Below are positions 1-9,493 of a stretch of 17,262 nucleotides of DNA, in pieces. Below the pieces are notes generated by a model that made no database searches, was not told the DNA's origin, and worked only from the letters and a program-made list of their open reading frames with translations. Source of the DNA: CBDUBS01 sp965365445 (GTDB taxonomy: Bacteria; Bacteroidota; Rhodothermia; Rhodothermales; DASSAV01); NCBI GenBank assembly GCA_965365445.1, contig CBDUBS010000068.1, forward strand, positions 1-17,262. The letters run 5' to 3'. A program made the translations under genes and the position numbers. Positions within the stretch are counted from its first letter, which is position 1; the number at the start of each line of letters is the position of its first letter.

Positions 1-2529
1 GCGACGCGTCAGGTTGTACTCGGCCGTTACGCGCTGCATGATGCGGTCGCGAACCGAGGGATCCCGCACCAGCCGGGCGTACATGGCCATAACCTCCGGA
101 TCGGCCGAAAGCACGGTGGTGGCTACGTTGCTCAGTACATAATGCAGGGGCGGCCACGTCGGGAACGCCTGAAGGACCTGCTTGAAGCCATCCGGGTCGT
201 CCGCTTCCAGCCGGTGGAGGGCCGTTCCGGCCCCATACCAACCGGAGAGGTAGAACCGCGACTGGTTCCACGAGAACACCCACGGAATGGCCCGGAGGTC
301 GGCCAGAGTGCGTTTGCCCGTGCGCCGTGGCGGCCGCGAACCGTGGCGGCTTGCCTCGATGGCGTCGATCGGGGTGGCTTCGCTGTAGAAGGTCAGGAAA
401 CCGTCGTCGGAGAGAAGTTCGCGGTAGGCGATGCGGCTTTCTTCCGCCATACGCCCCATGAGCCGCTCCAGGTCGGCGTGGTTTTCCACAGGCTCATCGG
501 GCATGAGCGTTTCAGCGGTAACACCCGCCGTAAGGAGTTCCAGGTTATATACCGCCGTGATTTTGTTGGCGTATTTTTGCGCGATCGTCTCGCCCTGCTC
601 CGTCATGCGGAAGTCGCCCCGGAGCGACCCAAGGGGCAGGGCGTGCAGGAATCGGTGTGTGGGCCCGGCCCCCCGGCTGATGGCTCCGCCCCGGCCGTGG
701 AAAAAGCGCAGTCGCACACCGAGCCCGTCCGCCAGAGCGGTAAGCTCTTCCTGGGCCCGGTAGAGCGCCCACTGGCTGGCTAGGATGCCTCCATCCTTAT
801 TGCTGTCGCTGTACCCGATCATTACCTGCTGCACCGGCATATCCAGTCCATCGCGGCGGCGGCGGTAGGCAAGGCTGCGGCGGGTGAACGGATGCTCCAG
901 GAACGCCTTCAATACTGCCGTAGACCGCTGCAAGTCCTCGATGGTCTCGAACAGCGGGGTTACTTCGAGCGGGCATACCAGGCCGTCGGGCGTGTCGATG
1001 AGCAGTCCGGCCTCGCGAGCGAACAGATAGACGTGCAGCAGGTCCGAGGCGTTTCGCGTCATGCTCACGATGAGGGCCCCCAACCCGCTCGGGCCGTGGC
1101 GCTCGTGGTGCTCGGCCAGCACCCGCAGCGACCCTACGACGTCGCCCGCCGGTCCCTCCACACGGGAGCCGGGTGGCAGGAACGGCCTCCGCCCGTTCAG
1201 TTCCGCGTCGAGGAATTCCCGGCGCCGTTCGTCGCTCCAGTCCCGGAAGCCGGCCGGGCTGCCGAAAGAAAGCGTAAGAAGTTGTTCGAGGGCTTCGTCG
1301 TGGAAGCGGCTGTTTTGCCGCACGTCCAGTGTGGCCAGATGAAACCCGAAGCAGCGGGTTAGCTCGATGACCGGCTGCACGTCCGCGCGAGCCAGGCGGC
1401 CGGCATCCACGCTGATGAGGCTGTCGCGGAGCAGTTCCAGGTCCGCCAGCAGATCTCCGGCCCTCGGGTAGTGGTACGCGTCGTGTTCCTCCGCAGGCAG
1501 GGCCGCCCGCATCAGGCCGACGAATTGGCGCCACGGTTCATCCGGATTTCGGGAAAGGATTTTTCGGCCCCGCTCGCCAAGGTCCGCCGCCAGTTGTTCC
1601 AGGCGTTCGCTGAGCGCGGCGGGCCGGCTCTGGAGCCGCTCCGAGAGGCTCAACCGGGCGGCCAGATCGCTCAGGAGGGACCGCAGCAGATCCAGCGCCG
1701 TTTGCCTGAGTTCTCGTAACGAGCGGGCCGTCGTTTCGGCCGAGACGAACGGGTGTCCGTCCCGGTCGCCGCCCACCCACGTACCGAACCGGATCTGTGG
1801 GAACCCGTGGCCGTTTTGCAGCAGGTTTGTGTCGAAGCCGGTGGCTTCCCACGCCTGTTCGAGCCGCCGGCGGAGCACCGGCAGCACGATGGGAAATACG
1901 TGGCGCAGGTAGTACAGTACGTTGCGCAGTTCCGATTCCACATCCGGTCTTTCGAGGTAGATTTCGCCGGTTCGCCAGAGGCGTTCCAGTTCGGCCTTTA
2001 TCTGCTCCCGGATGCCCTGCTGCTCCAGCGGGGTGTAGCGCGTGTTTTCCCGTTGAACCAGCAGCAGGTACAGCCGGCGGTAGTGTTCCAGCACCGTCGT
2101 GCGTTTCGCCTCGGTCGGGTGAGCCGTCAGCACCGGTTCGATACGCACCTCGGGCAGCGCCGCTGCGATTTCGTCGCCCGTAATGCCGGCGTCCTTCAAC
2201 CGGCCGAGCTGCCGCCCGAACAGACCCGACTCGAAGGCCGGGCCGTAGGCGGTCTCGATGTCCCGCCGGTGCTGCGCCGCAGCGTTCTCCTCGGCCATGT
2301 TCAGCAACTGGAACGCAATCGAGAAAAGCTGGGCGGGCGCTTCGCCCTGCGAACCCTCGGAGGGAGATTGCCACGGTAGTGCGCGGGCCAGTTCCGGCTC
2401 GCCTCCTTCATCCAGCACTTCGCGAAAGCACCCGATCAGGAAGACAAGATCGCGCTCTACTTTCTCCAGCGCCGCCATGCGGGATTCGGCGGGGGTAGGC
2501 GCATTGGACGGGGCTTCGGGTACGGACAT
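1..2529 (-). CDS. ppc: Phosphoenolpyruvate carboxylase, C-terminus cut by window edge
   Basis: Cytosolic anaplerotic enzyme that carboxylates phosphoenolpyruvate with bicarbonate to give oxaloacetate. The reading frame is open for 843 codons from ATG 2529 to base 1. Diagnostic motifs: VLTAHPTEAKR with the catalytic His at residue 137 (His138 in E. coli), MIGYSDSNKDGG at 570-581, and FFHGRGGAISRGAGP starting at 609, the glycine-rich active-site loop. The last third reads AIPWVFSWNQSRFYLSGWYG, the family's conserved IPWVF segment. E. coli PEPC has 883 residues; the motifs here sit about 30 residues later in the middle of the protein, so roughly 70-80 C-terminal residues, including part of the aspartate inhibitor site, should lie left of the window. 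No Shine-Dalgarno sequence is visible before the ATG; the start is supported by the His137 spacing. Divergent from the antiporter gene. Confidence 0.97.
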   Translation of the reverse strand, partial: MSVPEAPSNAPTPAESRMAALEKVERDLVFLIGCFREVLDEGGEPELARALPWQSPSEGSQGEAPAQLFSIAFQLLNMAEENAAAQHRRDIETAYGPAFESGLFGRQLGRLKDAGITGDEIAAALPEVRIEPVLTAHPTEAKRTTVLEHYRRLYLLLVQRENTRYTPLEQQGIREQIKAELERLWRTGEIYLERPDVESELRNVLYYLRHVFPIVLPVLRRRLEQAWEATGFDTNLLQNGHGFPQIRFGTWVGGDRDGHPFVSAETTARSLRELRQTALDLLRSLLSDLAARLSLSERLQSRPAALSERLEQLAADLGERGRKILSRNPDEPWRQFVGLMRAALPAEEHDAYHYPRAGDLLADLELLRDSLISVDAGRLARADVQPVIELTRCFGFHLATLDVRQNSRFHDEALEQLLTLSFGSPAGFRDWSDERRREFLDAELNGRRPFLPPGSRVEGPAGDVVGSLRVLAEHHERHGPSGLGALIVSMTRNASDLLHVYLFAREAGLLIDTPDGLVCPLEVTPLFETIEDLQRSTAVLKAFLEHPFTRRSLAYRRRRDGLDMPVQQVMIGYSDSNKDGGILASQWALYRAQEELTALADGLGVRLRFFHGRGGAISRGAGPTHRFLHALPLGSLRGDFRMTEQGETIAQKYANKITAVYNLELLTAGVTAETLMPDEPVENHADLERLMGRMAEESRIAYRELLSDDGFLTFYSEATPIDAIEASRHGSRPPRRTGKRTLADLRAIPWVFSWNQSRFYLSGWYGAGTALHRLEADDPDGFKQVLQAFPTWPPLHYVLSNVATTVLSADPEVMAMYARLVRDPSVRDRIMQRVTAEYNLTRR

Positions 2530-2683
2530 GGGGAACCGCGTTTTCGTTACAGGGTCAAAAGCCGGCCATCGATGGGGTGCATCCCCCCGACGGGGGGCCG
2601 CAACACCCGTTGTGAAGCGGGTTTACGGCAGCACCCTTTCATGACCTTCACTAAACGAGACGTTCGGTAGTGGAGGTTTTTTG
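2530..2683. promoter_or_regulatory. Divergent ppc / antiporter intergenic region with two palindromes
   Basis: This 154-bp spacer must hold the promoters of both flanking genes. It contains the perfect 10-bp palindrome CCATCGATGG (2566-2575). Next to it is a GC hairpin with six C (2583-2588), loop GAC and six G (2592-2597). The GGGG at 2574-2577 can compete for the same C run, so two folds exclude each other. There is no T tract on either strand, so this does not look like a terminator. On the ppc side the structures fall about 40-70 bases before the ATG, in its likely 5' leader. I could not identify -10/-35 elements with confidence. Confidence 0.4.
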
Positions 2684-3682
2684 GTGTCCGCCGCCGATCC
2701 AAAAACCCTGTTACGACCGTTTCGTTTCCCGATGCTCGTCAACATCCTGTTTATCCTGATCGGTATCATGGGGCTGTTTTTCGGCGCCGACTGGCTCGTT
2801 CGGGGGAGTTCCAGCCTCGCCCTCCGGCTCGGTCTGACGCCCCTCGTCGTGGGGCTGACCGTCGTGGCTTTCGGTACGAGCAGCCCGGAGCTTATCGTAA
2901 GTCTGCGGGCTGCCTTCGGGGGCTCGGGGGATATTGCCGTCGGAAACGTAGTCGGTTCCAACATCATCAACATCGGGGTGATTCTGGCCGTGGCGGTGCT
3001 GCTGCGCCCGATTGCCATTCAGCGGCAGATCCTGCGCTTCGACGCGCCCGTGATGGTGATCTGCTCGTTCGTTCTCGTGCTGATGCTTGCCGACGCCCGC
3101 CTGGTTCGGTGGGAGGGCGGCCTGCTCGCGGCGGGGCTGTTTCTGTACATCGGGTTTAACCTGTGGGAAGCCCGCCGCGAGCACCTGGCCGGCATCCCGG
3201 AGCCTCACCTGAACGATGAACGCCCGGATCGGAGCGTCCTGCTCGATGTCGTATTGATGATCGCCGGGCTCGGGGCGCTCGGCCTCGGGGCCAATCTGCT
3301 CGTGCGCGGCGCTTCGGAAATAGCCCGCACGTTCGGCTGGAGCGAGGCGTTCATCGGCCTGACCATCGTGGCCGTTGGCACGAGCCTGCCGGAGCTGGCA
3401 ACCTCGCTCGTAGCGGGCTTCCGGCGCGAAGCCGACATCGCCGTGGGCAACGTCATCGGGTCGAACGTGTTCAATATCCTCGGCATTCTGGGCATATCCT
3501 CGCTCGTCATTCCGCTGGAGGCCGGGGGCATCGGCCGCGTCGATCTTTTCGTGATGCTTGCGGCGTCGATGGTCGTACCCGCGCTCATGTTTTCCGCCCG
3601 CACGCTCGTTCGGTGGGAAGGCGGGCTGCTCCTGACCGGGTACCTGGGTTACCTCGTATACCTCATTTACCTTCTTCCGTGA
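2684..3682 (+). CDS. Calcium/sodium antiporter, CaCA family (YrbG-like)
   Basis: Inner-membrane cation antiporter, expected to export Ca2+ in exchange for Na+ or H+. It has the two inverted CaCA repeats: GTSSPELIVS (about residues 64-73) followed by GNVVGSNIINI, and GTSLPELATS (from about 232) followed by GNVIGSNVFNILG. These alpha repeats supply the ion-binding Glu and Asn residues. About ten hydrophobic segments and 332 residues fit bacterial YrbG-like members. I chose GTG 2684 because GGAGG (2672-2676) lies seven bases upstream. TTG 2681 is possible but too close to that site, and ATG 2732 lacks a ribosome binding site yet would remove a polar N-terminal tail. Convergent with the Mrp operon. 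Ion selectivity cannot be read from sequence. Confidence 0.93.
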   Translation: MSAADPKTLLRPFRFPMLVNILFILIGIMGLFFGADWLVRGSSSLALRLGLTPLVVGLTVVAFGTSSPELIVSLRAAFGGSGDIAVGNVVGSNIINIGVILAVAVLLRPIAIQRQILRFDAPVMVICSFVLVLMLADARLVRWEGGLLAAGLFLYIGFNLWEARREHLAGIPEPHLNDERPDRSVLLDVVLMIAGLGALGLGANLLVRGASEIARTFGWSEAFIGLTIVAVGTSLPELATSLVAGFRREADIAVGNVIGSNVFNILGILGISSLVIPLEAGGIGRVDLFVMLAASMVVPALMFSARTLVRWEGGLLLTGYLGYLVYLIYLLP

Positions 3683-3719
3683 CGTGCATACTCCATATTC
3701 GTCACGATAAGATGATGAA

Positions 3720-3745
3720 AGCCTTCACCTTCGGTGGAGGGGGCT
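3720..3745 (-). terminator. Probable terminator of the usp-mrp operon
   Basis: A hairpin lies between the convergent antiporter and mrpE genes, just past the mrpE stop. Plus-strand arms are AGCCTTCACC and GGTGGAGGGGGCT around a TTC loop, with one G-T pair and a small G bulge. On the minus strand it is followed by a loose T-rich tail (TTTCATCATCTT). The T tract is weak, so it may act only partially. On the plus strand no T run follows. Confidence 0.45.
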
Positions 3746-3750
3746 ACGGG

Positions 3751-4242
3751 TCAATCGAGCTCCGTGCGCATCAACCGGAGCACGCGCCGTTCGAAATCGT
3801 ACCCTAGCTCGCGCCGGAGGGCGTCTATGTTGCCGTCCTCGATGTTCATGACATGCACGTACAGCGTGCGGCGATCCTCCGACACGTCCAGGCTCAGCGA
3901 CCCCGGCGTGAGCGAGATGAGGTTGGCGAGAACGGTGATTTCGAGGTCGGATTCAGCTTCCAGCGGCAGCGCCACGATGCCCGGCTGCATCGTGAGCCGG
4001 GGGGAGAGCACGTCGCGGGCAACCCGGAGGCTCGAAAGCACCAGTTCGGCCAGGTAGAAAATGCAGAAGCCCGCCAGCCGCCACAGGCCGGTGTAATACA
4101 CCGATGGCCCCAGCACCGGCCGGACGGCCCAGAGCACCAGGTACCCGAGCACGAACCCGGCCGTGAATACGCCGGGGTTCAGCTCGCCGTTTACCGCCGA
4201 CCATAAAAGCGCCAGAAGCAGGTTCAGTAAAAACAGGTTCAT
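3751..4242 (-). CDS. mrpE: Na+/H+ antiporter subunit E
   Basis: Accessory membrane subunit of the Mrp (Mnh/Pha) complex, needed for its assembly or activity. The 163 residues match the family's usual length of about 160. Two to three hydrophobic segments lie in the first 70 residues (N-terminus [19 protein letters not shown]), followed by a soluble C-terminal part with the recognisable stretch [19 protein letters not shown] and a VHVMNIED segment. The ATG overlaps the mrpD stop as ATGA (4239-4242), so translation is probably coupled. It is the last gene of the operon, followed by a hairpin. Confidence 0.95.
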   Translation of the reverse strand: MNLFLLNLLLALLWSAVNGELNPGVFTAGFVLGYLVLWAVRPVLGPSVYYTGLWRLAGFCIFYLAELVLSSLRVARDVLSPRLTMQPGIVALPLEAESDLEITVLANLISLTPGSLSLDVSEDRRTLYVHVMNIEDGNIDALRRELGYDFERRVLRLMRTELD

Positions 4243-5720
4243 GAGCTACCTCCAAGAACGGCATCGACGTAGATCTGCGGGTCCAGCATCACCGCCGCCG
4301 CCCGGGTAGCCCCCGCCAGCAGCGGCTCCGCCCACACGCCGATGGCCAGTGTGACGAGCGCCAGACCGAGGATCGGGACGGCCATAAGGATCAACGAACG
4401 ACGGGATGGAAGGGCGGGGGAGGGGGCTTCCTGCGGCTTCCAGAACGCTCCGTTCCATATCTTCGTCATGGAGAGCAGTGTGAGCAGTCCGGCAACCAGC
4501 GCCGCCGCAACGATCGGGTAGGATCCCGTTTCCAGGCCGGCCCGGATCAGAATGAACTTGGCCCAGAAGCCCGAAAGCGGAGGGAAGCCGGCCAGCGAGA
4601 ACGCGGGAATGACAAACAGCGCCGCCAGCCAGGGTCGGCTGCGGTACACGCCGCCCATCTCAGCGAGCTCGAACGAGCCGTTGATGCGGGCGGCCGCCCC
4701 GGCCACGAGAAACAGGTTGGTTTTTACTATAATATGGTGCACCACATAGAATACGGCCCCCACGAGGGCCAGCGGAGTGTACAGGGCCAGCCCCATCACC
4801 ATGTACCCGATCTGGCTGATGACGTGGAACGAGAGAATACGCCGCACGTCCGACTGCGCCACCGCCCCGAGCACGCCGAAAAGCATCGTGAGCCCCGACA
4901 GCGCCAGCAGCACCGGCTGGAGGGGCGTGCCTTCCAGTGGAAACAGCAGTGTGAATGCCCGGATGAGGGCGTACACCCCCACTTTCGTGAGCAACCCGGC
5001 GAACACCGCCGAGACTACAACCGGGGGCGTATGGTACGAGGCCGGAAGCCAGAAGTAGAGCGGGAACAGGGCCGCCTTGATCCCGAACGCCGTCAGGAAC
5101 AGCACCGACACCATCACGACAAGGCCCGGCTCCGGGTAGGCCGCCAGCCGCAGCGAAAGGTCGGCCATGTTGAGGGTGCCGGCCATTCCGTACGTCAGCC
5201 CGATGGCCGCCAGGAAGCACAGCGAGGCGACAAGGTTCACGAGCACGTAGGTCAGCGCCCCCCGGATCTGCTCCCGGCCGTTTCCGAGCACCAGCAATAC
5301 GAACGACGCGATGAGCAGCACCTCGAACCATACGTACAGGTTGAACAGGTCGCCTGTCAGGAACGCTCCCGTCACGCCGCCGAGCAGCACCTGCATCATG
5401 GGGTAGAAATGCAGCCGCTCCCTCAGCCGGTCGGGCATTCCCAGGCTGTATACGGCTGCGGCCAGTCCCACCATTCCGGTAACCAGCACCATGAGGGCGG
5501 AGAGCATGTCGGCTACGAGCGATATCCCGAAGGGGGCCGCCCAGTCGCCGATCTGCACCACCTGTACGCCGTCCGTCCAGACGGCTCGCACCAGCCATAT
5601 ACCCGCCGCCAGATGCAGCCCGCCGGCCGCCACATTCAGCCGCCGTCCCCAGCCGCCGAGCAGCATGGCCGCCGCTGAAATGAACGGGATCAGGAGCGGC
5701 GCCGTCAACAGATAGCTCAT
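4239..5720 (-). CDS. mrpD: Na+/H+ antiporter subunit D
   Basis: Large polytopic subunit homologous to complex I NuoM/NuoN, one of the two proton-path subunits of the Mrp antiporter. 493 residues with about 14 membrane segments. Key residues are in place: Glu133 in [11 protein letters not shown], Lys215 in [13 protein letters not shown] and Lys246 in [10 protein letters not shown], the intramembrane charges conserved between Mrp and complex I. The frame stays open upstream to 6113, but that stretch overlaps mrpC and has the composition of an out-of-frame shadow. The start at ATG 5720 gives the normal N-terminus ([12 protein letters not shown]) and an ATGA overlap with the mrpC stop. Confidence 0.96.
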   Translation of the reverse strand: MSYLLTAPLLIPFISAAAMLLGGWGRRLNVAAGGLHLAAGIWLVRAVWTDGVQVVQIGDWAAPFGISLVADMLSALMVLVTGMVGLAAAVYSLGMPDRLRERLHFYPMMQVLLGGVTGAFLTGDLFNLYVWFEVLLIASFVLLVLGNGREQIRGALTYVLVNLVASLCFLAAIGLTYGMAGTLNMADLSLRLAAYPEPGLVVMVSVLFLTAFGIKAALFPLYFWLPASYHTPPVVVSAVFAGLLTKVGVYALIRAFTLLFPLEGTPLQPVLLALSGLTMLFGVLGAVAQSDVRRILSFHVISQIGYMVMGLALYTPLALVGAVFYVVHHIIVKTNLFLVAGAAARINGSFELAEMGGVYRSRPWLAALFVIPAFSLAGFPPLSGFWAKFILIRAGLETGSYPIVAAALVAGLLTLLSMTKIWNGAFWKPQEAPSPALPSRRSLILMAVPILGLALVTLAIGVWAEPLLAGATRAAAVMLDPQIYVDAVLGGSS

Positions 5721-6052
5721 GTCGTGCCCTCGCGTTCGGTCACACCGGCATCCACCGTGCCGAAGTGGCCGTACGAGCGCAGCACCAGCACCAGAAAGAA
5801 GGCCGTCAGGCCGAAGCTGATGACGACGGCCGTAAGAACCAGCGCTTGCGGGAGCGGATTTGCGGCTGCGTCGGCCAGCGGGTGTACAGGCGGGGCGGCG
5901 CGGGCTACCCGGCCCATCGCCAGCAGCAGCAGATTGACGGCGTGACTGAGCAGCACTAGTCCGAAGAACACCCGGATCAGGTTTCGCTGCAACACGAGGT
6001 ACACCCCGGTTGTCGTCAGCACACCCACCAGGACGGTAATCAGTATCGTCAT
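5717..6052 (-). CDS. mrpC: Na+/H+ antiporter subunit C
   Basis: Small NuoK-like membrane subunit of the Mrp complex. 111 residues with three hydrophobic segments: residues 1-20, [20 protein letters not shown], and [20 protein letters not shown]. The conserved [13 protein letters not shown] segment is the family hallmark. ATG 6052 overlaps the mrpAB stop (ATGA, 6049-6052) and its own stop overlaps the mrpD start (5717-5720). The frame is open further upstream, but only as antisense-type shadow over mrpAB. Confidence 0.96.
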   Translation of the reverse strand: MTILITVLVGVLTTTGVYLVLQRNLIRVFFGLVLLSHAVNLLLLAMGRVARAAPPVHPLADAAANPLPQALVLTAVVISFGLTAFFLVLVLRSYGHFGTVDAGVTEREGTT

Positions 6053-8796
6053 TGGACTGTTCTCGTTTCGAGACGGTCGGATCGGGAGGCCGCTTTTTCC
6101 AGGGCCAGCGCACTCGTCAGGGTGAACCCGACCACCACCAGGTACACCCCTACGTCGAACAGCAGGGGGGTGCCGAGTTTGACCGTCTGCTGCCCGAGCA
6201 CGACGGTTACCCACTGGCCCGTCATGTACGGTTCGGAGGCGGCGGCGGCCAGAAACCCGGCTGCCAGACTCACGGCCAGCCCGACGGCCATCCACCATCG
6301 GGGGTCCCGGCGCAGCAACCGTTCCACGGCTACCCGCCCGTAGGCCGTCAGGTGAAGCACGAACGCGCCCGCAGCGGTCAGCCCGCCTATGAACCCCCCT
6401 CCGGGCTCGTTGTGGCCGCGCCACAACAGGAACAGCGAGGCCAACAGCAGCACCGGGATCATCAGCCGCGTGGCCGTCATCAGGATGACCGACTGACGCC
6501 ATGCCAGACCGACGCTCCGGGGCAGGAGTCCGTGCCGTGCCAGCGCGAACATGCCGAATGCCGCCACGGCCAGCACCGTGATTTCGCCGAGCGTATCCAG
6601 CGCCCGGAAATCGACCAGGATGACGTTCACCACGTTCCGCCCGAATCCTTCCGGTACGCTCCGCCCGATGAACCAGTCGGAGACGTACGGATCGAAGGGC
6701 TGCGCCGTAACGGCCAGCGTGAGCCATGCCATTGCCAGCCCGGCCCCTGCGGCAAAAGCCGGTTTCAGCCACCCCGGATGATGTTCCTTTCGGGGCAGCC
6801 GCGGAAGCCGCGCCGCCACCAGCAGCAGAATCACCACGATCAGGGTTTCGACCAGCATCTGCGTCATTGCCAGGTCCGGCGCGCCCAGACTGAGGAACAG
6901 CAGGGCTATGCCAAATCCGGATACGCCCAACACGATTACGGCGGCCAGCCGGGAGCCGAGCACCACCACGGCGACCGCTCCGGCAGCCACTATCCCCCCT
7001 ATGGCCCATTCATGGGGTAAGGGAGCGGGCCCGGCCGAAATGGCCCAGCCGGGGAGTCCGTACCATACCATCGCTCCGGCGAGCAGCGCCCCGGCCGTAG
7101 CCAGTATCCAGAGTATGGCCGTTTGCACCCCGCCCGAGCCCATCCGGTCGGTGATACGGCTCGCTGCGGCGAATACCCCTTGCAACCCTCCCGTGTAGGC
7201 TGTTTCCGGGCCCCACCGCTCCAGACGGCTCAGGCGCACCACCCCGCTCCGAAGTCGTTCGCGCCCCACGTATCCTGCCAGTCCCAGCAGAGCCGTCGCC
7301 ACGCTCATCCCGAGGGCGAGGTTGACCCCGTACCAAAGTTTCAGCGGAATCTCCACCGGGCGCCCCAGCGTGGCCCCCGCCGCCGCGTTCAGCAGCGGCC
7401 CGAGCGTCCCCGGAAAAAGACCGAATACCAGTCCGGCCAGTCCGAGCAGCGCCGGGCCTGCCCACATCGCCAGGGGCGCCTCGTGCGCTTCCCGCTTCGC
7501 GCGGCCGAAGAACGGCCCTGCGACCACCAGTCCGGCAGCTGCCGCCGTCAGCGCTCCGGCCGCGACGGCCGCGCCGGGCAGCAGGAAGTCCGCCCCGTCG
7601 AAACCCAGTTTCGCTTTATAGGCCAGTTCCTTCCCCATGAACCCGAACAGGGGGGGCAGCCCGGCCATGGAGAGCCCGGCGGCCACCGCCGCCGCGCCGG
7701 TGTAAGGCATCGCACGGAAGAGTCCTCCGAGTTTCCGGATGTCCCGGGTTCCCGTTTCGTGATCCACCGAGCCGGCTACGAGGAACAGAGCGCCTTTATA
7801 GAGCGCGTGCACCACCAGGAACACCATGGCGGCGCGTATACTTTCCTCGAAGCTCAGGCCCACCAGGAGCGTCAGTGTGCCGAGCGCCGTCAGGGTGGAG
7901 TAGGCCAGAATTTTCTTCAGGTCCGTCTGGCCCACCGCCCGTATGGCCCCTAGCAGCATCGTGGCCCCGCCGGCCAGTGCCAGCAGCCACACCCAGGCTT
8001 CGGTTCCGCCGAGCAGTCCGTCGAGGCGGGCGAGCAGGTATACTCCCGCCTTCACCATGGTAGCGGAGTGCAGGTAGGCGCTTACCGGCGTGGGGGCCGC
8101 CATGGCGTTGGGCAGCCAGAAGTGAAACGGAAACTGAGCGCTTTTCGTGAAACACCCCACTGCGATCAGCCCGAGCACTGCTGGATACAGCCTGTGCTCC
8201 CGTACGGCCCCGGTCATTTCCCCGAGGTCGTATACGCCGCCGGCGGCTACGCCCAGCAGCACGAATCCGGCGAGCAGCGCCAGCCCGCCCCCACCGGTTA
8301 CGAGCAGCGCTTGCAGCGCCGCATCCCGGCTTTTCGGATCGTCGTGGCGGTACCCGATCAGGAGATAGGAGGAAAACGACGTCAGTTCCCAGAATACGAA
8401 CAGCACCAGCACGTTACTCGACAGCACAAGCCCGAGCATGGCGCTCAAGAACAGCAACAGGGCGAAGTAGAACCGGCCGAGGTCGGGGTCGCCCTTGAGG
8501 TAGTCGCCCGCGTACCAGGCCACCAGCGCTCCCATGCCGGTGATGAGCAGGGCGAAAAGCAGGCTCAGCCCGTCGAGGTGCAGGGCCAGGTCCACCCCGA
8601 GCGAAGGCGCCCAGCGCACTGTTTGGTCTACGGATCCGCCCGTGCCTACGACCGGCAGAAAGCGGAGGAAATACAGAAACACCCCGGCGGGGCCGGCCGC
8701 CATCACGGCCCCGGTCCACCGACCGGCCCATCGAGGCGCCCACGGAGCCGCCGCCGCGAACGTCAGACCCAGAACGAGAACCCAGAACATCGACAC
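6049..8796 (-). CDS. mrpAB: Na+/H+ antiporter subunits A and B, fused
   Basis: Largest Mrp subunit, 915 residues. The first ~470 residues are the NuoL-like proton-path domain with conserved Glu137 ([14 protein letters not shown]), Lys218 ([14 protein letters not shown]), His243 and Lys249 ([11 protein letters not shown]) and Lys334 (YKGALFLV). A middle membrane region of MbhD/MbhE type contains [14 protein letters not shown]. Residues ~767-915 are an MnhB domain with the hallmark [13 protein letters not shown] at about 794-806. No separate mrpB exists in the operon, so the fusion supplies it. The start is GTG 8796 (MSMFWVL) with AGAGG about 12 bases upstream; ATG 8790 is the alternative and is further from that site. 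The stop overlaps the mrpC start by four bases. Confidence 0.96.
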   Translation of the reverse strand: MSMFWVLVLGLTFAAAAPWAPRWAGRWTGAVMAAGPAGVFLYFLRFLPVVGTGGSVDQTVRWAPSLGVDLALHLDGLSLLFALLITGMGALVAWYAGDYLKGDPDLGRFYFALLLFLSAMLGLVLSSNVLVLFVFWELTSFSSYLLIGYRHDDPKSRDAALQALLVTGGGGLALLAGFVLLGVAAGGVYDLGEMTGAVREHRLYPAVLGLIAVGCFTKSAQFPFHFWLPNAMAAPTPVSAYLHSATMVKAGVYLLARLDGLLGGTEAWVWLLALAGGATMLLGAIRAVGQTDLKKILAYSTLTALGTLTLLVGLSFEESIRAAMVFLVVHALYKGALFLVAGSVDHETGTRDIRKLGGLFRAMPYTGAAAVAAGLSMAGLPPLFGFMGKELAYKAKLGFDGADFLLPGAAVAAGALTAAAAGLVVAGPFFGRAKREAHEAPLAMWAGPALLGLAGLVFGLFPGTLGPLLNAAAGATLGRPVEIPLKLWYGVNLALGMSVATALLGLAGYVGRERLRSGVVRLSRLERWGPETAYTGGLQGVFAAASRITDRMGSGGVQTAILWILATAGALLAGAMVWYGLPGWAISAGPAPLPHEWAIGGIVAAGAVAVVVLGSRLAAVIVLGVSGFGIALLFLSLGAPDLAMTQMLVETLIVVILLLVAARLPRLPRKEHHPGWLKPAFAAGAGLAMAWLTLAVTAQPFDPYVSDWFIGRSVPEGFGRNVVNVILVDFRALDTLGEITVLAVAAFGMFALARHGLLPRSVGLAWRQSVILMTATRLMIPVLLLASLFLLWRGHNEPGGGFIGGLTAAGAFVLHLTAYGRVAVERLLRRDPRWWMAVGLAVSLAAGFLAAAASEPYMTGQWVTVVLGQQTVKLGTPLLFDVGVYLVVVGFTLTSALALEKAASRSDRLETRTVQ

Positions 8797-8883
8797 GCTG
8801 CGTTTATTCCTCTGTGATGCACGAAAATGACCATACCACGAGCCCGTATACTTGCCTCCCTGAAAACGGCTTTTCTTTCCGGA
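8797..8883 (-). other. 87-bp gap inside the mrp operon
   Basis: This is the only sizeable gap in an operon otherwise joined by 4-base overlaps or a 1-11-base spacing. Just past the mrpG stop, the minus strand can form a small hairpin GAAAA-GCCG-TTTTC without a T tail. The mrpAB ribosome binding site follows further down. An internal promoter or processing site is possible; I see no gene in it. Confidence 0.4.
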
Positions 8884-9213
8884 TCAGATGTCGCCGGGTT
8901 GGTCCTTCCCGAGTTCATCCACGATCGTTCGGTTCCAGAGAGGCTCTTTGCCGTATGCGGCGCGGGCGACCACATGGGCCGCTACCGGCGCGGTAATCGC
9001 GAGGAACGCGACCGCCGCTCCGGCCCGCACGGCTACGCCGGGGTCGCGGAACGCCACCCCTACCGCCACGAGGATCAGCCCGGCCCCCAGCGCGCCGGCT
9101 TTCGTGGCGGCGTGCATCCGGGTGTACAGGTCCGGCATACGCAGCACGCCGAGCGCCGCAACCAGCGTGAATGCCGCCCCCAGAAGGGCCAGCGCTTCGG
9201 TAATCCAGGTCAT
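8884..9213 (-). CDS. mrpG: Na+/H+ antiporter subunit G
   Basis: Small membrane subunit of the Mrp complex. 109 residues with three hydrophobic segments. The family signature GVLRMPDLYTRMHAATKAG lies at residues ~22-40, followed by the typical LGAGLILVAVGV helix. The start at ATG 9213 overlaps the mrpF stop (9210-9213, ATGA). The frame extends upstream to 9459, but only as shadow over mrpF. The polar tail after residue 85 (YGKEPLWNRTIVDEL) is typical of MnhG proteins. Confidence 0.95.
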   Translation of the reverse strand: MTWITEALALLGAAFTLVAALGVLRMPDLYTRMHAATKAGALGAGLILVAVGVAFRDPGVAVRAGAAVAFLAITAPVAAHVVARAAYGKEPLWNRTIVDELGKDQPGDI

Positions 9214-9482
9214 CGGGCCGGCTCCCTTTCGATGTACCGGGCGAATACTACCGTCGCCAGAAAGCCCACCAGCGCCAGGATCAGGGCGGCGTCCAGGTAT
9301 ACCGATGAGCCGGTAGCCAGGGTCCACAGGGCGATGACGCCCACCGCCAGGTACGATACCATATCGAGCGCCACGACCCGATCCGGAAGGCCGGGGCCTT
9401 TGACCACCCGGATGAATACCAGCACCAACGATACGCCCATCAGGGCAAAGGCCGTCCACATCGGCCAGGATAGATCTGCCAT
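9210..9482 (-). CDS. mrpF: Na+/H+ antiporter subunit F
   Basis: Small membrane subunit of the Mrp complex, related to Na+/bile-acid-efflux protein MrpF. 90 residues, three hydrophobic helices, with the family stretch VVKGPGLPDRVVALDMVSYL. I chose ATG 9482 because GGAGG lies five bases upstream and the length matches the family. An in-frame ATG at 9494 would add four residues and overlap the usp stop as TAATG, but it would swallow that ribosome binding site. The closeness to usp indicates co-transcription. MrpF and MrpG lead the operon here, unlike the common A-to-G order. Confidence 0.93.
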   Translation of the reverse strand: MADLSWPMWTAFALMGVSLVLVFIRVVKGPGLPDRVVALDMVSYLAVGVIALWTLATGSSVYLDAALILALVGFLATVVFARYIEREPAR

Positions 9483-9493
9483 CGATTCCTCCA

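Noticed and set aside
797..2374. Minus-strand open frames of 245 and 278 codons within ppc
   Set aside because: They are in a different frame from the intact PEP carboxylase reading, which carries all catalytic motifs.
5721..6113. N-terminal extension of mrpD over mrpC
   Set aside because: The added residues are arginine-rich and overlap a real gene; ATG 5720 gives the normal MrpD N-terminus and an ATGA overlap.
4734..7953. Long plus-strand open frames of about 270-320 codons opposite the mrp genes
   Set aside because: Their products are rich in His, Gln, Arg and Pro without domains, and they lie exactly antisense to strongly recognised Mrp proteins; this is the usual effect of high GC.
6049..8796. 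Missing mrpB subunit
   Set aside because: There is no separate gene, but the MnhB domain with [13 protein letters not shown] is fused to the end of mrpA.
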